Shown piece after piece: positions 39,310-48,811 of a stretch of 64,000 nt of DNA. Within the stretch, counting starts at the first letter, position 1; each line of letters starts with the position of its first letter. The translations under genes were made by a program, and so were the position numbers. Source of the DNA: an uncultured Bacillota bacterium (GTDB taxonomy: Bacteria; Bacillota; Dehalobacteriia; UBA4068; UBA4997). The notes under the pieces were generated by a model. That model was not told where the DNA came from. It did not search any database and was given only the letters and a program-made list of their open reading frames with translations. The stretch spans positions 1 to 64,000 of the forward strand of contig CAQWMM010000001.1 of the NCBI GenBank assembly GCA_948907985.1. Reading direction: 5' to 3'.

Positions 39310-41064
39310 ATGTTTAAGACTCTGGCCGCCAGCACTAAGGGGTATCGTCTGCCGATGCTGGCAACGCCGCTTTTTATTGTGGGCGAAGTTGTGATGGAAA
39401 TTTTGATCCCGCTGGTTATGGCGCAAATCATTAATGTAGGCATGGCCGGGGAGGGGGATTTGGCCTATATCTGGCGCAGGGGGGCGCTGATGGTGGCCCT
39501 GGCCTTTTTATCGCTCCTGTTTGGGGTTTTGGCCGGGCGGTCGGCGGCGGTCGGCGCTATGGGGTTTGCCAAAAACCTGCGGGCGCGCCTGTTTGGCAAA
39601 ATTCAGGAGCTTTCCTTTGGCCGGCTGGATCAGTTCGGCAGCGGTTCTTTAATCACCCGGCTGACCACCGATGTTACCAACACGCAGATGGCGCTGATGA
39701 TGGCGCTGCGTATTTTGTTCCGCGCGCCGTTTATGCTGGTTTGCGCGGCGGCCATGGCCTTTTACATCAACAGCCGGCTGGCGCTGATTTTTCTGGCGGC
39801 GTTGCCGCTGCTGGCCGGGGCGATTTTTTTGATTTTCAGCCGGGCCTTTGGGCTGTTCCAGCTGCTGCTTGCCAGGTATGACCAGCTAAACGCCCGCACG
39901 CAGGAGAACCTGACGGCTATCCGGGTGGTTAAGGCTTTTGTGCGCGGTGATTTTGAGATAGACGCTTTTAATAAAAAAGTGGATGAACTGCGGCAGGCCT
40001 CTTTTCGGGCGGAGGGTTTGATGATTTTGACCATGCCGGTTATGCAGCTGGTGATGTATGGCTGTATGCTGGCGGCGGCCTGGTTCGGCGGTAATATGAT
40101 TATTGCCGGCGATATGCTGCAAGGGGATTTGATGAGTTTTATCAGCTATGTGTCCCAGATTTTGATGTCGGTGATGATGATTGCCATGATTGCCGTGAAT
40201 TTAATTCTTTCCCGTGCCTCGGTCAGCCGGATTGTGGAGGTTCTGGCTGCCGATAGCGGTATGATCGAACCTGCGCCCGCGGATGTTGAGCCGGCGGCCG
40301 CCGGCCGGGAGGGCGAGATTATTTTTGAAAACGTCAGTTTCAGCTATCCTGACGGCGAGGAGGCGTTGCAGAATATCAATCTGCGGATTGCGCCCGGCGA
40401 AACTGTGGGAATTATCGGCGGCACCGGCTCCGGCAAATCTACCCTGGTGCAGTTGATTCCCCGACTGTATGACGCTACGGGCGGCCGGGTTCTGGTGGGC
40501 GGGCGGGATGTGCGCCGCCAGCGGCTGGCCGGCCTGCGCGCCAACGTTTCGATCGTTATGCAGAAGAACCTGCTGTTTTCCGGCACGATTGCCGAAAATC
40601 TGCGCTGGGGCAACCCGCAGGCCAGCCAGGCAGAGTTGGAGGAAGCCTGCCGTCAGGCGGCGATTCATGATTTTGTGGCCTCGCTGCCGGCGGGTTACCA
40701 GACTGTTTTGGGGCAGGGCGGCGTTAATCTTTCCGGCGGGCAAAAGCAGCGTCTTTGCATTGCCCGGGCGCTGCTGCGTAAAGCGCCGGTGATTATTCTG
40801 GATGACAGCACCAGCGCGGTGGATACGGCCACCGATAAACAAATTCGCCGGGCGCTGGCGGAAAACCTGACGGCGAGCGGCCGGGTTACCACGCTGATTG
40901 TGGCGCAGCGCATAACCTCGGTGATGGAGGCGGATAAGATTGTGGTTCTGGACGGCGGGCGGATTGACGGCGTTGGCACTCACGCCGAGCTTTTGGCGGG
41001 CAACCATATTTATCAGGAGGTTTATTATTCACAGCAGGAGGGGGATGAAGAAATTGCCGGCTAA
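39310..41064 (+). CDS. Heterodimeric ABC exporter, subunit with degenerate catalytic site
   Basis: 584 residues: six membrane helices (about 1-310) then an ATPase domain. Walker A is GGTGSGKST (about 378-386), signature NLSGGQKQR and Walker B VIILDDSTSAVD. The catalytic Glu after Walker B is Asp, as in the non-hydrolysing half of LmrCD/BmrCD/TM287-288-type heterodimers. It exports unknown substrates, typically lipids or drugs. AAGGAGGACGGCA precedes the ATG at 39310. The partner gene overlaps its 3' end by 20 bp, indicating fixed stoichiometry. Confidence 0.92.
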   Translation: MFKTLAASTKGYRLPMLATPLFIVGEVVMEILIPLVMAQIINVGMAGEGDLAYIWRRGALMVALAFLSLLFGVLAGRSAAVGAMGFAKNLRARLFGKIQELSFGRLDQFGSGSLITRLTTDVTNTQMALMMALRILFRAPFMLVCAAAMAFYINSRLALIFLAALPLLAGAIFLIFSRAFGLFQLLLARYDQLNARTQENLTAIRVVKAFVRGDFEIDAFNKKVDELRQASFRAEGLMILTMPVMQLVMYGCMLAAAWFGGNMIIAGDMLQGDLMSFISYVSQILMSVMMIAMIAVNLILSRASVSRIVEVLAADSGMIEPAPADVEPAAAGREGEIIFENVSFSYPDGEEALQNINLRIAPGETVGIIGGTGSGKSTLVQLIPRLYDATGGRVLVGGRDVRRQRLAGLRANVSIVMQKNLLFSGTIAENLRWGNPQASQAELEEACRQAAIHDFVASLPAGYQTVLGQGGVNLSGGQKQRLCIARALLRKAPVIILDDSTSAVDTATDKQIRRALAENLTASGRVTTLIVAQRITSVMEADKIVVLDGGRIDGVGTHAELLAGNHIYQEVYYSQQEGDEEIAG

Positions 41065-42904
41065 AAAAAGAAGCGAATTTTCCGGGAAACCAAAAGGCCG
41101 GCCTATGCCGGGCAATATGCGGGCCACGCTGGGGCGGCTGCTGCAATATCTGCGGCCATACCGTCTGCGGCTGCTGGTGGTGATGCTGGCAATTTTGTTC
41201 AGTTCCGGCGCGGCGGTGGCGGGCAGCTATTATCTGAAACCGCTGTTTAACAATTACATTATGCCCTATGTGGGCAGTCAAAACCCGGATTTGTCCGGTT
41301 TCGTTGCGCTGATGGGACTGATGGCGGGTGTCTATCTGTTGGGAACGGCCTGCACTTATCTTTATAACCGGCTGATGCTGGTGATTTCTACCAACACTCT
41401 GGCGCAAATCCGCCAGGATATGTTTGCGCATATGCAGAGCCTGCCGCTGAAATATTTTGACACGCATAGCCATGGCGAACTGATGAGCCTTTACACCAAC
41501 GATACCGACGCGCTGCATGATACGCTAAGTATGGGGCTGCCGCAGCTTTTGGCCTCGGCGGTTACGGTGATCGGCGTTTTTGGCGCGATGCTGTTTTTAA
41601 GCCCGGCGCTGACGCTGCTGGTGCTGCTGATGCTGGCGGTTATGCTGTTTACGGTGCGCCTGATTGGCCGGCGCAGCAGTCTTTATTTCAAAAATCAGCA
41701 GGCGGCGTTGGGCAGCCTGAACGGTTATGTGGAGGAGATGATCGGCGGGCAGAAACTGGTACAGGTTTTTCAGCACGAGGCGGCCAGCAAACAGGACTTT
41801 AACCGGCTGAATGACGAACTCTGCCGGGCGGCCACCAACGCCCATACTTTTGCCAATATTCTGATGCCGGTGATGGGTAACCTCTCTTATATTCATTACG
41901 CGCTGACGGCGGTGGTTGGCGCGGCGCTGGCGGTGGGCGGTTGGCTGGATTTGGGTACGCTGGCGGCGTTTTTGCAGATGACGCGGCAGTTTGCCCAGCC
42001 GGTTACGCAAATCTCGCAGCAGTTTAACAATGTTTTGCTGGCTATGGCCGGCGCCGAGCGGATTTTTAAGCTTTTGGACGAAAAGCCGGAGTTTGACGAA
42101 GGGCAGGTGCACCTGTGCCGGCAGGACGAGGGCCTGTTTTGGCAGATGCCGGACGGAGAACTGCGGCCGGTGCGGGGCGAGGTGCGCCTGCGGGATGTGG
42201 CCTTTGGCTATACGCCGGAAAAAGAAATTCTGCATGGCGTAAGCTTTTATGCCAAGCCGGGGCAGAAGATTGCGCTGGTTGGCTCCACCGGCGCGGGCAA
42301 AACCACGATAACCAATCTGCTGAACCGTTTTTATGATATTGAAACCGGCAGCATTAGCTATGACGGCATTGAACTGCGGCAAATAACAAAAGCGGATCTG
42401 CGCCGTTCAATGGCTTTTGTCTTGCAGGACAGCCATTTGTTCAGCGGCACAATCCGCGAGAATATTCGTTATGGCCGGCTGGACGCCAGCGACGCCGAGG
42501 TGGAGGCGGCGGCCAGTCTGGCTAACGCCGACAGTTTTATCCGCCATTTGCCCCAGGGTTACGCTACGCCGATCAGCGGCGACGGCGGCAATTTATCGCA
42601 GGGGCAGCGCCAGCTTTTGACGATTGCCCGGGCGGCGGTGGCTAACCCGGCGGTTTTGGTTTTGGACGAGGCTACCAGTTCTATTGATACGCGCACCGAG
42701 GCTTTGATTGAAAAGGGTATGAACCGCCTGATGGAGGGGCGGACGGTTTTTGTGATTGCGCACCGGCTTTCTACCGTGCGCAACGCCGACGCTATTTTGG
42801 TGATTGAGGACGGCCGGATTATTGAACGCGGCGACCATGCCGACTTGCTGAATCAGCGGGGGCGTTATTATCAGCTCTACACCGGTTTGTTTGAATTAAG
42901 CTGA
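41045..42904 (+). CDS. Heterodimeric ABC exporter, subunit with canonical catalytic Glu
   Basis: 619 residues. A basic cytoplasmic N-terminus (KKLPAKKRSEFSG) is followed by a six-helix membrane domain and an ATPase domain with GSTGAGKTT (Walker A), NLSQGQRQLL (signature with Gln in the third place) and VLVLDEATSSID (Walker B with the catalytic Glu). Together with the previous subunit this gives one consensus and one degenerate ATP site. ATG 41045 is used because AGGAGGGGG overlaps the end of the first gene; the long frame from 40940 is an out-of-frame extension. No regulator gene is adjacent. Confidence 0.92.
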   Translation: MKKLPAKKRSEFSGKPKGRPMPGNMRATLGRLLQYLRPYRLRLLVVMLAILFSSGAAVAGSYYLKPLFNNYIMPYVGSQNPDLSGFVALMGLMAGVYLLGTACTYLYNRLMLVISTNTLAQIRQDMFAHMQSLPLKYFDTHSHGELMSLYTNDTDALHDTLSMGLPQLLASAVTVIGVFGAMLFLSPALTLLVLLMLAVMLFTVRLIGRRSSLYFKNQQAALGSLNGYVEEMIGGQKLVQVFQHEAASKQDFNRLNDELCRAATNAHTFANILMPVMGNLSYIHYALTAVVGAALAVGGWLDLGTLAAFLQMTRQFAQPVTQISQQFNNVLLAMAGAERIFKLLDEKPEFDEGQVHLCRQDEGLFWQMPDGELRPVRGEVRLRDVAFGYTPEKEILHGVSFYAKPGQKIALVGSTGAGKTTITNLLNRFYDIETGSISYDGIELRQITKADLRRSMAFVLQDSHLFSGTIRENIRYGRLDASDAEVEAAASLANADSFIRHLPQGYATPISGDGGNLSQGQRQLLTIARAAVANPAVLVLDEATSSIDTRTEALIEKGMNRLMEGRTVFVIAHRLSTVRNADAILVIEDGRIIERGDHADLLNQRGRYYQLYTGLFELS

Positions 42905-42911
42905 TTGACGC

Positions 42912-43121
42912 TTAGATGTTGTTGCCGGTTAAATAAAACAACAGGCAAATTGCCAGAAATATACAAAGCCCGCCTAAAAGCTTGCCCCAAAAATTGTTTT
43001 TGTTCTTTTTGCGGTATTCAAAGGGGTTGCGGAACAAATCCTTAACGGCCTCCCAGGCGGTTTGCGGTTCTTTTTTAGATTGGCTGCTTTTTTGATATTT
43101 GCTCTTTTTATGTTTGCTCAT
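42912..43121 (-). CDS. Small single-pass membrane protein, unknown
   Basis: 69 residues: a very basic, Lys/Ser-rich N-terminus (KHKKSKYQKSSQSKKEPQ), an amphipathic part (AVKDLFRNPFEYRKKNK) and one C-terminal membrane helix (LLGGLCIFLAICLLFYL). Not recognised. AAAGGAGTATCGCCCAC lies before the ATG on the minus strand. It converges with the ABC operon 7 bp away, so no terminator fits between them. Size and layout suggest a tail-anchored small protein. Confidence 0.6.
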   Translation of the reverse strand: MSKHKKSKYQKSSQSKKEPQTAWEAVKDLFRNPFEYRKKNKNNFWGKLLGGLCIFLAICLLFYLTGNNI

Positions 43122-43489
43122 AGTGTGGGCGATACTCCTTTATTTTAAATATTTGCCAATATCATATATCATATATCATACCATAGGAACGAGGTTATTG
43201 CATCTTATTTTACAGATTGCACTATGGTATTTGTTCAACATCAGCTCTGCCTGCGTCCTGCGGACTTGGCAATCGCTGTGTGTTCACATTATATCATATC
43301 CGCCGCGCAAAAACCAGCATTTTTTTTAATTTCCTGTTCAGGCAAAAATTTACCGGCGAAAAAATGCTATAATTGTTATAAATGTTTGCTTTTTGTTTTG
43401 GAGTATGCTATAATAGGTTGAAATATGGATAAACGTTTTGGTTTCAGCTAAAAAGTTTTGATAGTTTTGTTGTGTTAAGGAGTTTTTAT
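43122..43489. other. Intergenic region with promoter and repeats
   Basis: Contains AT-rich ATCATAT repeats (about 43160-43178), an 8-bp inverted repeat ATACCATA (about 43178) / TATGGTAT (about 43224), and the promoter at 43386-43414. Small plus-strand frames here are not supported. Confidence 0.5.
43386..43414 (+). promoter_or_regulatory. Sigma-A-type promoter of the transglutaminase-SLH gene
   Basis: TTGCTT (43386-43391), 17-bp spacer, TATAAT (43409-43414), 75 bp before the ATG at 43490. Confidence 0.65.
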
Positions 43490-45103
43490 ATGTATCAAGG
43501 GTACGGTGCAAGCCGGCGCTTTTGGTTGGCTGTTTTGCTGGCCGCGCTGCTGCCGGCGCTGTTTTTGGCTTGCCCGGCGGCTGCTCGGGCGGCGGATGAA
43601 TATGTGCAGCGCGACGGCGGGCGCATTTATACGGTTATTAATACGGTACGGGTGGAAAATCGCAGCGCCCGGCCAATTCACGGTATCAATTTGGCGGTGC
43701 CGCTGGCCTCTAACCAGAGCGTGCATTGGCAGGATGTGTTGGGCGAGGAGCTATCCCCCCAGCCGGACAGTATTGAGCAGGCGGCCGACGGCAGTCGCCT
43801 GGCGCATTATTATATTGACGAACTGCCGGTGGGCCAGAGCGTGGAACTGGTGCAGCGGGTGGCGGTGCAGAACTATTGCGTTAGTTATGACGTGAGCAGT
43901 ATGGACGGCAATCTGCCGCTGAATGGGCTGGACGCTTATCTGGCGCCCTCCGGCGAGATTAATTCTGATGCGCCGGAAATTATTTCTTTTGCGCAGGCAG
44001 CAACGGCAGCCTCGGGCAACCCCTATCTTAGGGCGCGGTTGTTGTTTTCAGCGGTTAATAATCATTTGAAATACGATAATCAAGAGCGCGAGAGCCATTC
44101 GGCGCTGGATGCTTTTCACAGCGGCAGCGGCAACTGTGTTGATTACGCCAATTTATATGCGGCCTGTCTGCGGGCGGTGGGTATTCCGGCCAGAGTTTGC
44201 GGCGGCTTTGCCTATAATCCGGACGCGGTGCAGAATAATGTTCTAAGCGCCAGCGGCCATATTAACGCCGACGTTTTGCGTCATAACTGGGTGGAGTTTT
44301 ATATTGCCGGCGTGGGCTGGCTGGTGGCGGACCCGACCTTTTCTTATACGGCGGAATCGGTGGGCGGCCAGATGATCGACTGGGCGCGTTTTGCCAATAT
44401 TGTCAACGCCAACCGTCTGATCTACACCTGTGAATATCTGCCGGACAACAACAGTGTCAGCTACAACTATCAGGGGGCGGCTCCGCTGATCAGCTACGGC
44501 TCGGAGCTGGCTTTGTACTCGGTGATTTCGCCTTTTAGCGATTTGAATAACCATTGGGCGGCGGAAAGCGTTCTGGGGCTTTATTACAGTACGCCCCAGC
44601 TGGTGAATGGACTTTCGGCCAATTATTTTGGGGTTAACGAACGCCTGACCCGCGCCCAGTTTGCGGCGCTGCTGAACCGGGTTTTGGACAGGGTTAGTCC
44701 GGAATCGGACAACGCCCTGGCGGAGCGGCTTTATACGGATTTGGCCACTGGTCATTGGGCCTATGAGGATATTTACCGGGCGGCGGCGCGGGGGATTTTG
44801 TCCGGCTATCAGGACGGCACCGTGCGGCCGGACGCTTACATAACCAGAGCCGAGGCGGCGGTGATGCTGAACCGGGCGGTGGGTGGCGGCGCAGACGGCC
44901 TGCCGCTGGTTTATGCCGATATGCAGGAGGGCTACGTCTGGGCCAGGGCGGCGGTGGCCAACCTGTCAGCATTGGGTATTATGAACGGCGTGGGCGCGGA
45001 CAGTTTCGCTCCGGATAAACTGATTACGCGCGGCGAGGGCGCGGCCATTATCTACCGCTGGCTGCAAAGCGACGCTTATTATGAAAAATATTTGGATTAT
45101 TAA
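43490..45103 (+). CDS. Surface protein: transglutaminase-like domain plus three SLH domains
   Basis: 537 residues with a signal peptide (RRFWLAVLLAALLPALFLAC). A transglutaminase-like core (about 165-290) has the catalytic triad context GSGNCVDYANLYAACLRAVG (Cys), LRHNWVEFYIAG (His) and WLVADPTF (Asp). Three S-layer homology repeats close the protein: FSDLNNHWAAESVLGLYY, YTDLATGHWAYEDIYRAAAR and YADMQEGYVWARAAVANLSA, each with a TRAQFA/TRAEAA/TRGEGA turn. It should be anchored on the cell wall and cut or cross-link proteins/peptides. ATG 43490 follows AAGGAG (43477-43482); the upstream GTG at 43472 is unlikely. Confidence 0.9.
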   Translation: MYQGYGASRRFWLAVLLAALLPALFLACPAAARAADEYVQRDGGRIYTVINTVRVENRSARPIHGINLAVPLASNQSVHWQDVLGEELSPQPDSIEQAADGSRLAHYYIDELPVGQSVELVQRVAVQNYCVSYDVSSMDGNLPLNGLDAYLAPSGEINSDAPEIISFAQAATAASGNPYLRARLLFSAVNNHLKYDNQERESHSALDAFHSGSGNCVDYANLYAACLRAVGIPARVCGGFAYNPDAVQNNVLSASGHINADVLRHNWVEFYIAGVGWLVADPTFSYTAESVGGQMIDWARFANIVNANRLIYTCEYLPDNNSVSYNYQGAAPLISYGSELALYSVISPFSDLNNHWAAESVLGLYYSTPQLVNGLSANYFGVNERLTRAQFAALLNRVLDRVSPESDNALAERLYTDLATGHWAYEDIYRAAARGILSGYQDGTVRPDAYITRAEAAVMLNRAVGGGADGLPLVYADMQEGYVWARAAVANLSALGIMNGVGADSFAPDKLITRGEGAAIIYRWLQSDAYYEKYLDY

Positions 45104-45168
45104 AAAAATTTAGATTATGAAAAATATTTAAAAAAATATAAAAAAATTAAATGGGGAGTTGTTATTTG

Positions 45169-46335
45169 ATGGAAAATTTTATTTTTAACAGCCCGACCAG
45201 GTTTATTTTTGGCGCAGACGAACATAAGCGCACCGGCAAATATCTTGCCCAATGCGGCGCAAAAAAGGTGTTGGTGCTTTATGGCGGCGGTTCGGTTCTG
45301 CGCAGCGGCCGCCTACAGGAGATTGTGGATTCTCTGGACGCTGCCGGGGTGGATTTTTTGCTGCTGGGCGGCGTGCAGCCCAATCCGGGCAGTTCCTTTG
45401 TTTATCAAACGATTGAGGCGGCGCGCCCGGAGCAGGTGGATTTTCTGCTGGCTGTGGGCGGCGGCTCGGTGATTGATACGGCCAAGGCGGTAGCTGCCGG
45501 GCTGCTTTATGACGGTGATTTTTTGGATTTTTACCGCGGAAAGCCGGTGGAAAAAGCTTTGCCGGTGGGCGTGGTGCTGACAATTCCGGCGGCGGGCAGC
45601 GAGGGCTCGCCCAATACGGTGATTACCGATGAGGAAAACAAAATTAAAAAGGGTACTAAAAGCGATTGCCTGCGGCCCAGATTCGCCATTTTAAATCCGG
45701 AATTAACCTTTACGCTGCCCAAATACCAGAGCGCCTGCGGTATTTGTGATATAATGGCGCATATTTTGGAACGCTACTTCAGTAAAACGCCGGATAACGC
45801 CGTAACCGACCGGATGTGCGAGGCCGTTTTGCTGGCGGTTAAAGACGTGGCTATGCGTGTGATTATTGACAGCGAGGATTATCAGGCGCAGGCGGCGCTG
45901 ATGTGGGCCGGGATGTTGGCGCACAACAATATTTGCGGCGTGGGGCGCGAACAGGACTGGGCCAGCCATGCGCTGGCGCACCAGCTTTCCGCTTTGTTTG
46001 ATTCGGCGCACGGCGCGGCTTTGGCGGTGGTGTTCCCGGCCTGGATGCGCTATTGCGTTGACGAAGATGTGGAGTTGTTCGCCCGGCTGGCCGAGCGGGT
46101 TTGGCAGGTGCCGGCGAGCGATGACAAACGGCAGATGGCGCTGGCCGGTATCGACCGCTATCAGGAGTTTTTGAAGGGGCTGGGGCTGCCCAGCAGGCTG
46201 GAGCATCTGGACGTGCCGGAGGAGGCAATTCCGCAGCTGGTGGCGCAGCTTAAGGCGGCTTGCGGCGATACGGTGGGTAACTTTAAGAAGCTCAGTATGG
46301 CGGACGCCGAGGCTATCTATCGAGGATGTCGATAA
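45169..46335 (+). CDS. Iron-containing alcohol dehydrogenase (butanol dehydrogenase-like)
   Basis: 388 residues. FIFNSPTRFIFGADEHKRTG opens the protein, as in YqdH/BdhA-type NAD(P)H-dependent butanol dehydrogenases. The nucleotide loop is VGGGSVIDTAKAVAAG; metal ligands lie in SACGICDIMAHILERYF (Asp, His) and LFDSAHGAALAVVFPAW (His), with another His in DWASHALAHQLS. It reduces aldehydes or oxidises alcohols; the substrate is not predictable. ATG 45169 fits GGGGAG ten bases upstream. The last four residues (RGCR) and the stop codon are encoded by the left arm of a foldback repeat. Confidence 0.9.
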   Translation: MENFIFNSPTRFIFGADEHKRTGKYLAQCGAKKVLVLYGGGSVLRSGRLQEIVDSLDAAGVDFLLLGGVQPNPGSSFVYQTIEAARPEQVDFLLAVGGGSVIDTAKAVAAGLLYDGDFLDFYRGKPVEKALPVGVVLTIPAAGSEGSPNTVITDEENKIKKGTKSDCLRPRFAILNPELTFTLPKYQSACGICDIMAHILERYFSKTPDNAVTDRMCEAVLLAVKDVAMRVIIDSEDYQAQAALMWAGMLAHNNICGVGREQDWASHALAHQLSALFDSAHGAALAVVFPAWMRYCVDEDVELFARLAERVWQVPASDDKRQMALAGIDRYQEFLKGLGLPSRLEHLDVPEEAIPQLVAQLKAACGDTVGNFKKLSMADAEAIYRGCR

Positions 46336-46445
46336 AAGTCCATCTTTGGGCTTGTCATTGCGGCTCAAGTCGGTCAACGTACTATTAGTACGCCTCCCTC
46401 CTTTCGCTTATGACGCACCCAAATCTGAACATTTCTCAACATCCT
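46325..46445. repeat. About 120-bp imperfect palindrome (foldback/MITE-like)
   Basis: The left arm from GAGGATGTCGATAAAAG matches the complement of the right arm ending TTCTCAACATCCTTA over about 30 bp (22 matches by hand). The inner arms pair less well, and the centre CGTACTATTAGTACG is a perfect palindrome. There is no ORF inside. It looks like a non-autonomous foldback element that inserted at the 3' end of the dehydrogenase gene. Confidence 0.65.
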
Positions 46446-46483
46446 TATTGTGAATACAGAATTTTATATAAAAGATTATTAAT

Positions 46484-48724
46484 ATGGAAGAGAAAAATTT
46501 TGCCGGCGTGGTGGTTAACAAAAAAACCGCCACGCTGAATCGTATATTTTATTATCAAATCCCGGCGGATTTGCGGCCTGCCATTCAGCTGGGCCAGATT
46601 GTGGAGGTGGAGTTTGCCCGCCAGCGGCTGGAGGCGGTGGTGGTGGAACTTTGCGCCGCCGTGGACTGGCCGGCGGATAAAATTAAACCGCTTGGCCGAA
46701 TAATCAGCCCGCAGCCGCTGTTTGGCCCGGACTTGCTGGCGCTTTCACGCTTTGCGGCGGATTATTACCTGTGCAGTTGGGTCAGCGTTTTGCAGGCCAT
46801 GCTGCCGGCGGGGATGTATCTAACCGGCAAAATGCCCCGGGCGCAGACGCGCCGCCGGGTGAGTTTGACGGGGCTGGCGGGCGCGCCGCCGGGCGTTAAA
46901 CAAAAGCAGGTTTTGGCCTGCCTGCAGGCGGCGGGCGGCGATATGGAACTGAACGCCTTGCAGGAGCAGGCGCAGGCCTCTTTGGCTACCGTGCGCAGTT
47001 TGCAGGAGCGAGGCCTTTTGCGGGTTGTCGAGGAAATTGTCTGGCCCGGGCAGCCGCCGGCAACGGGAGAACGCGCCGAACGGCCCGCCTTGAGCGCCGA
47101 ACAGGCGGCGGCGCTGGCTGAAATATCGGCCAATTTTCAGGCGGGGGCCGCGCAAAAGCCGGTGCTGCTGCATGGGGTTACCGGCAGCGGCAAGACGGAA
47201 ATTTATCTGCGCCTGGCGGAAGAACAGCGGCAAAAAGGCCGGCAAAGTATTATTCTGGTCCCGGAGATTGCCTTGACCCCCCAGACGGTGCGGGTGTTCC
47301 AAAGCCGCTTCGGCGGCGGCGTGGCGGTTTTGCACTCCGGCCTGACGGGAGCGGAGCGCCGCGCCGCCTGGCTGGGCATTGCCCAGGGGCGTTACGCTTT
47401 GGTAATCGGCGCGCGTTCCGCTATTTTTGCGCCCACGCCCAATTTGGGGCTGGTGGTTATTGATGAGGAGCATGAGGCCAGCTATAAGCAGGACAATGCG
47501 CCTCGTTTTCATACTCGGGTTTTGGCGCGCGAGCGCTGCCGGCTGTGTGGGGCCGGTTTGGTTTTGGGCAGCGCCACGCCGGATTTGGAAACCTATTGGC
47601 GGGCGGAGCAGGGGGAATATCTGCTTTGCCGCCTGCCGCACCGGGTGAGCGGCAGTCTGCCGCAGGTTCAGCTGGTGGATATGCGCCGGGAGTTTCAGCA
47701 GGGCAATAACAGCATTTTCAGCCGGCTTTTGCAGCAAAAGCTGGTGGCCAACTGGCAGGCTGGCCGGCAAAGCCTGTTGTTTTTGAACCGCCGGGGTTAT
47801 GAATCTTTTATTTCCTGCCGCAGCTGTGGTTATGTGGTGGAGTGCCCGCATTGCTCGGTGGCGATGGCCTATCATATCGGCGACGAGGTTGTGAAATGCC
47901 ACTACTGCGGCCAGACCCTGCCGCCGCCTGTTCGCTGCCCTAAATGCGGCTCGGCGGCAATCCGCTTTTTTGGCGCGGGCACCCAAAAGCTGGCCGAGGC
48001 TGCCCAAAATCTGCTGCCCGAAGCCAGAATTGCCCGCCTGGACCGGGATGTTACCGCTGAGCGCGGCAGCTATGCGCAGGTTTATCAGGATATGCTGGAC
48101 GGCCGGGTGGATATTCTGGTAGGTACGCAGATGATTGCCAAGGGGCTGGACTTTCCGCGCCTTTCGCTGGTGGGCGTGGTGGCCGCCGACATTGCTCTGC
48201 ATATGCCGGATCTGCGCAGCGGCGAGCGGGCTTTTCAGCTGACCTGTCAGGTGGCGGGCCGGGCCGGTCGGGCGGTGGGCAGCGGCGAGGTCGGCGAGGT
48301 TATTGTGCAGACTTATCAGCCGGAATCCTCCGTTTTGCGGGCGGCGGCCCGGCAGGATTATCAGCAGTTTTATCAGCAGGAAATTTTAAGCCGCCGTTTG
48401 GCTGCTTATCCGCCGTTCAGTTCGCTGCTCCGGCTGGTAATCAGCGCGGTGGAATTATCCCCGGCCTGGGAGGCGGCGCGCGGCTTGGCTTATAATTTGC
48501 AGGTGGAGCTGGACAATCGGCAGGAGCCGCCCGGCGCTTTGCAGTATTGGGGGCCGAAGCCCTGCCCCAGGGCCAAAATTAAGGACCGCCACCGGCTGCA
48601 AATTCTCTTAAAAGGTCGGGAGCTGGCGGCTCTGCGCAGTTGGGCGCGGGCAGCAATCGCCGCGGCGCGCCTGCCCCGACAGGTTAATTTGGCGGTTGAT
48701 GTGGAGCCGCTAAATTTATTATAA
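46484..48724 (+). CDS. priA: Primosomal replication-restart helicase PriA
   Basis: 746 residues, the normal length. An N-terminal 3'-DNA-binding domain (VVVNKKTATLNRIFYYQIPA) is followed by SF2 helicase motifs HGVTGSGKTEIYL (about 228-240), VIDEEHEASYKQ (DEEH box) and the zinc-binding insert CRSCGYVVECPHCS...CHYCGQ...CPKCGS (eight Cys). LVGTQMIAKGLDFP and QVAGRAGRA lie in lobe 2. It reloads the replisome at stalled forks. No strong ribosome site is seen before ATG 46484 (AAAAGATTATTAAT), perhaps because the foldback element occupies the upstream region. Confidence 0.97.
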   Translation: MEEKNFAGVVVNKKTATLNRIFYYQIPADLRPAIQLGQIVEVEFARQRLEAVVVELCAAVDWPADKIKPLGRIISPQPLFGPDLLALSRFAADYYLCSWVSVLQAMLPAGMYLTGKMPRAQTRRRVSLTGLAGAPPGVKQKQVLACLQAAGGDMELNALQEQAQASLATVRSLQERGLLRVVEEIVWPGQPPATGERAERPALSAEQAAALAEISANFQAGAAQKPVLLHGVTGSGKTEIYLRLAEEQRQKGRQSIILVPEIALTPQTVRVFQSRFGGGVAVLHSGLTGAERRAAWLGIAQGRYALVIGARSAIFAPTPNLGLVVIDEEHEASYKQDNAPRFHTRVLARERCRLCGAGLVLGSATPDLETYWRAEQGEYLLCRLPHRVSGSLPQVQLVDMRREFQQGNNSIFSRLLQQKLVANWQAGRQSLLFLNRRGYESFISCRSCGYVVECPHCSVAMAYHIGDEVVKCHYCGQTLPPPVRCPKCGSAAIRFFGAGTQKLAEAAQNLLPEARIARLDRDVTAERGSYAQVYQDMLDGRVDILVGTQMIAKGLDFPRLSLVGVVAADIALHMPDLRSGERAFQLTCQVAGRAGRAVGSGEVGEVIVQTYQPESSVLRAAARQDYQQFYQQEILSRRLAAYPPFSSLLRLVISAVELSPAWEAARGLAYNLQVELDNRQEPPGALQYWGPKPCPRAKIKDRHRLQILLKGRELAALRSWARAAIAAARLPRQVNLAVDVEPLNLL

Positions 48725-48811
48725 AAAAAGCTGGTAATTCACATAAAAATGTGGTAAAATAAACTCTATATAGCTAAATAGAGCAATTAACATAAAACAG
48801 AGGTGTTGAAA

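Noticed and set aside
40940..41044. N-terminal extension of the second ABC subunit.
   Set aside because: It overlaps the first subunit out of frame; the ATG at 41045 has the ribosome site and begins the family-like sequence.
48725..48811. T-box leader upstream of ilvD.
   Set aside because: The 87-bp gap is too short and has no T-box consensus or terminator.
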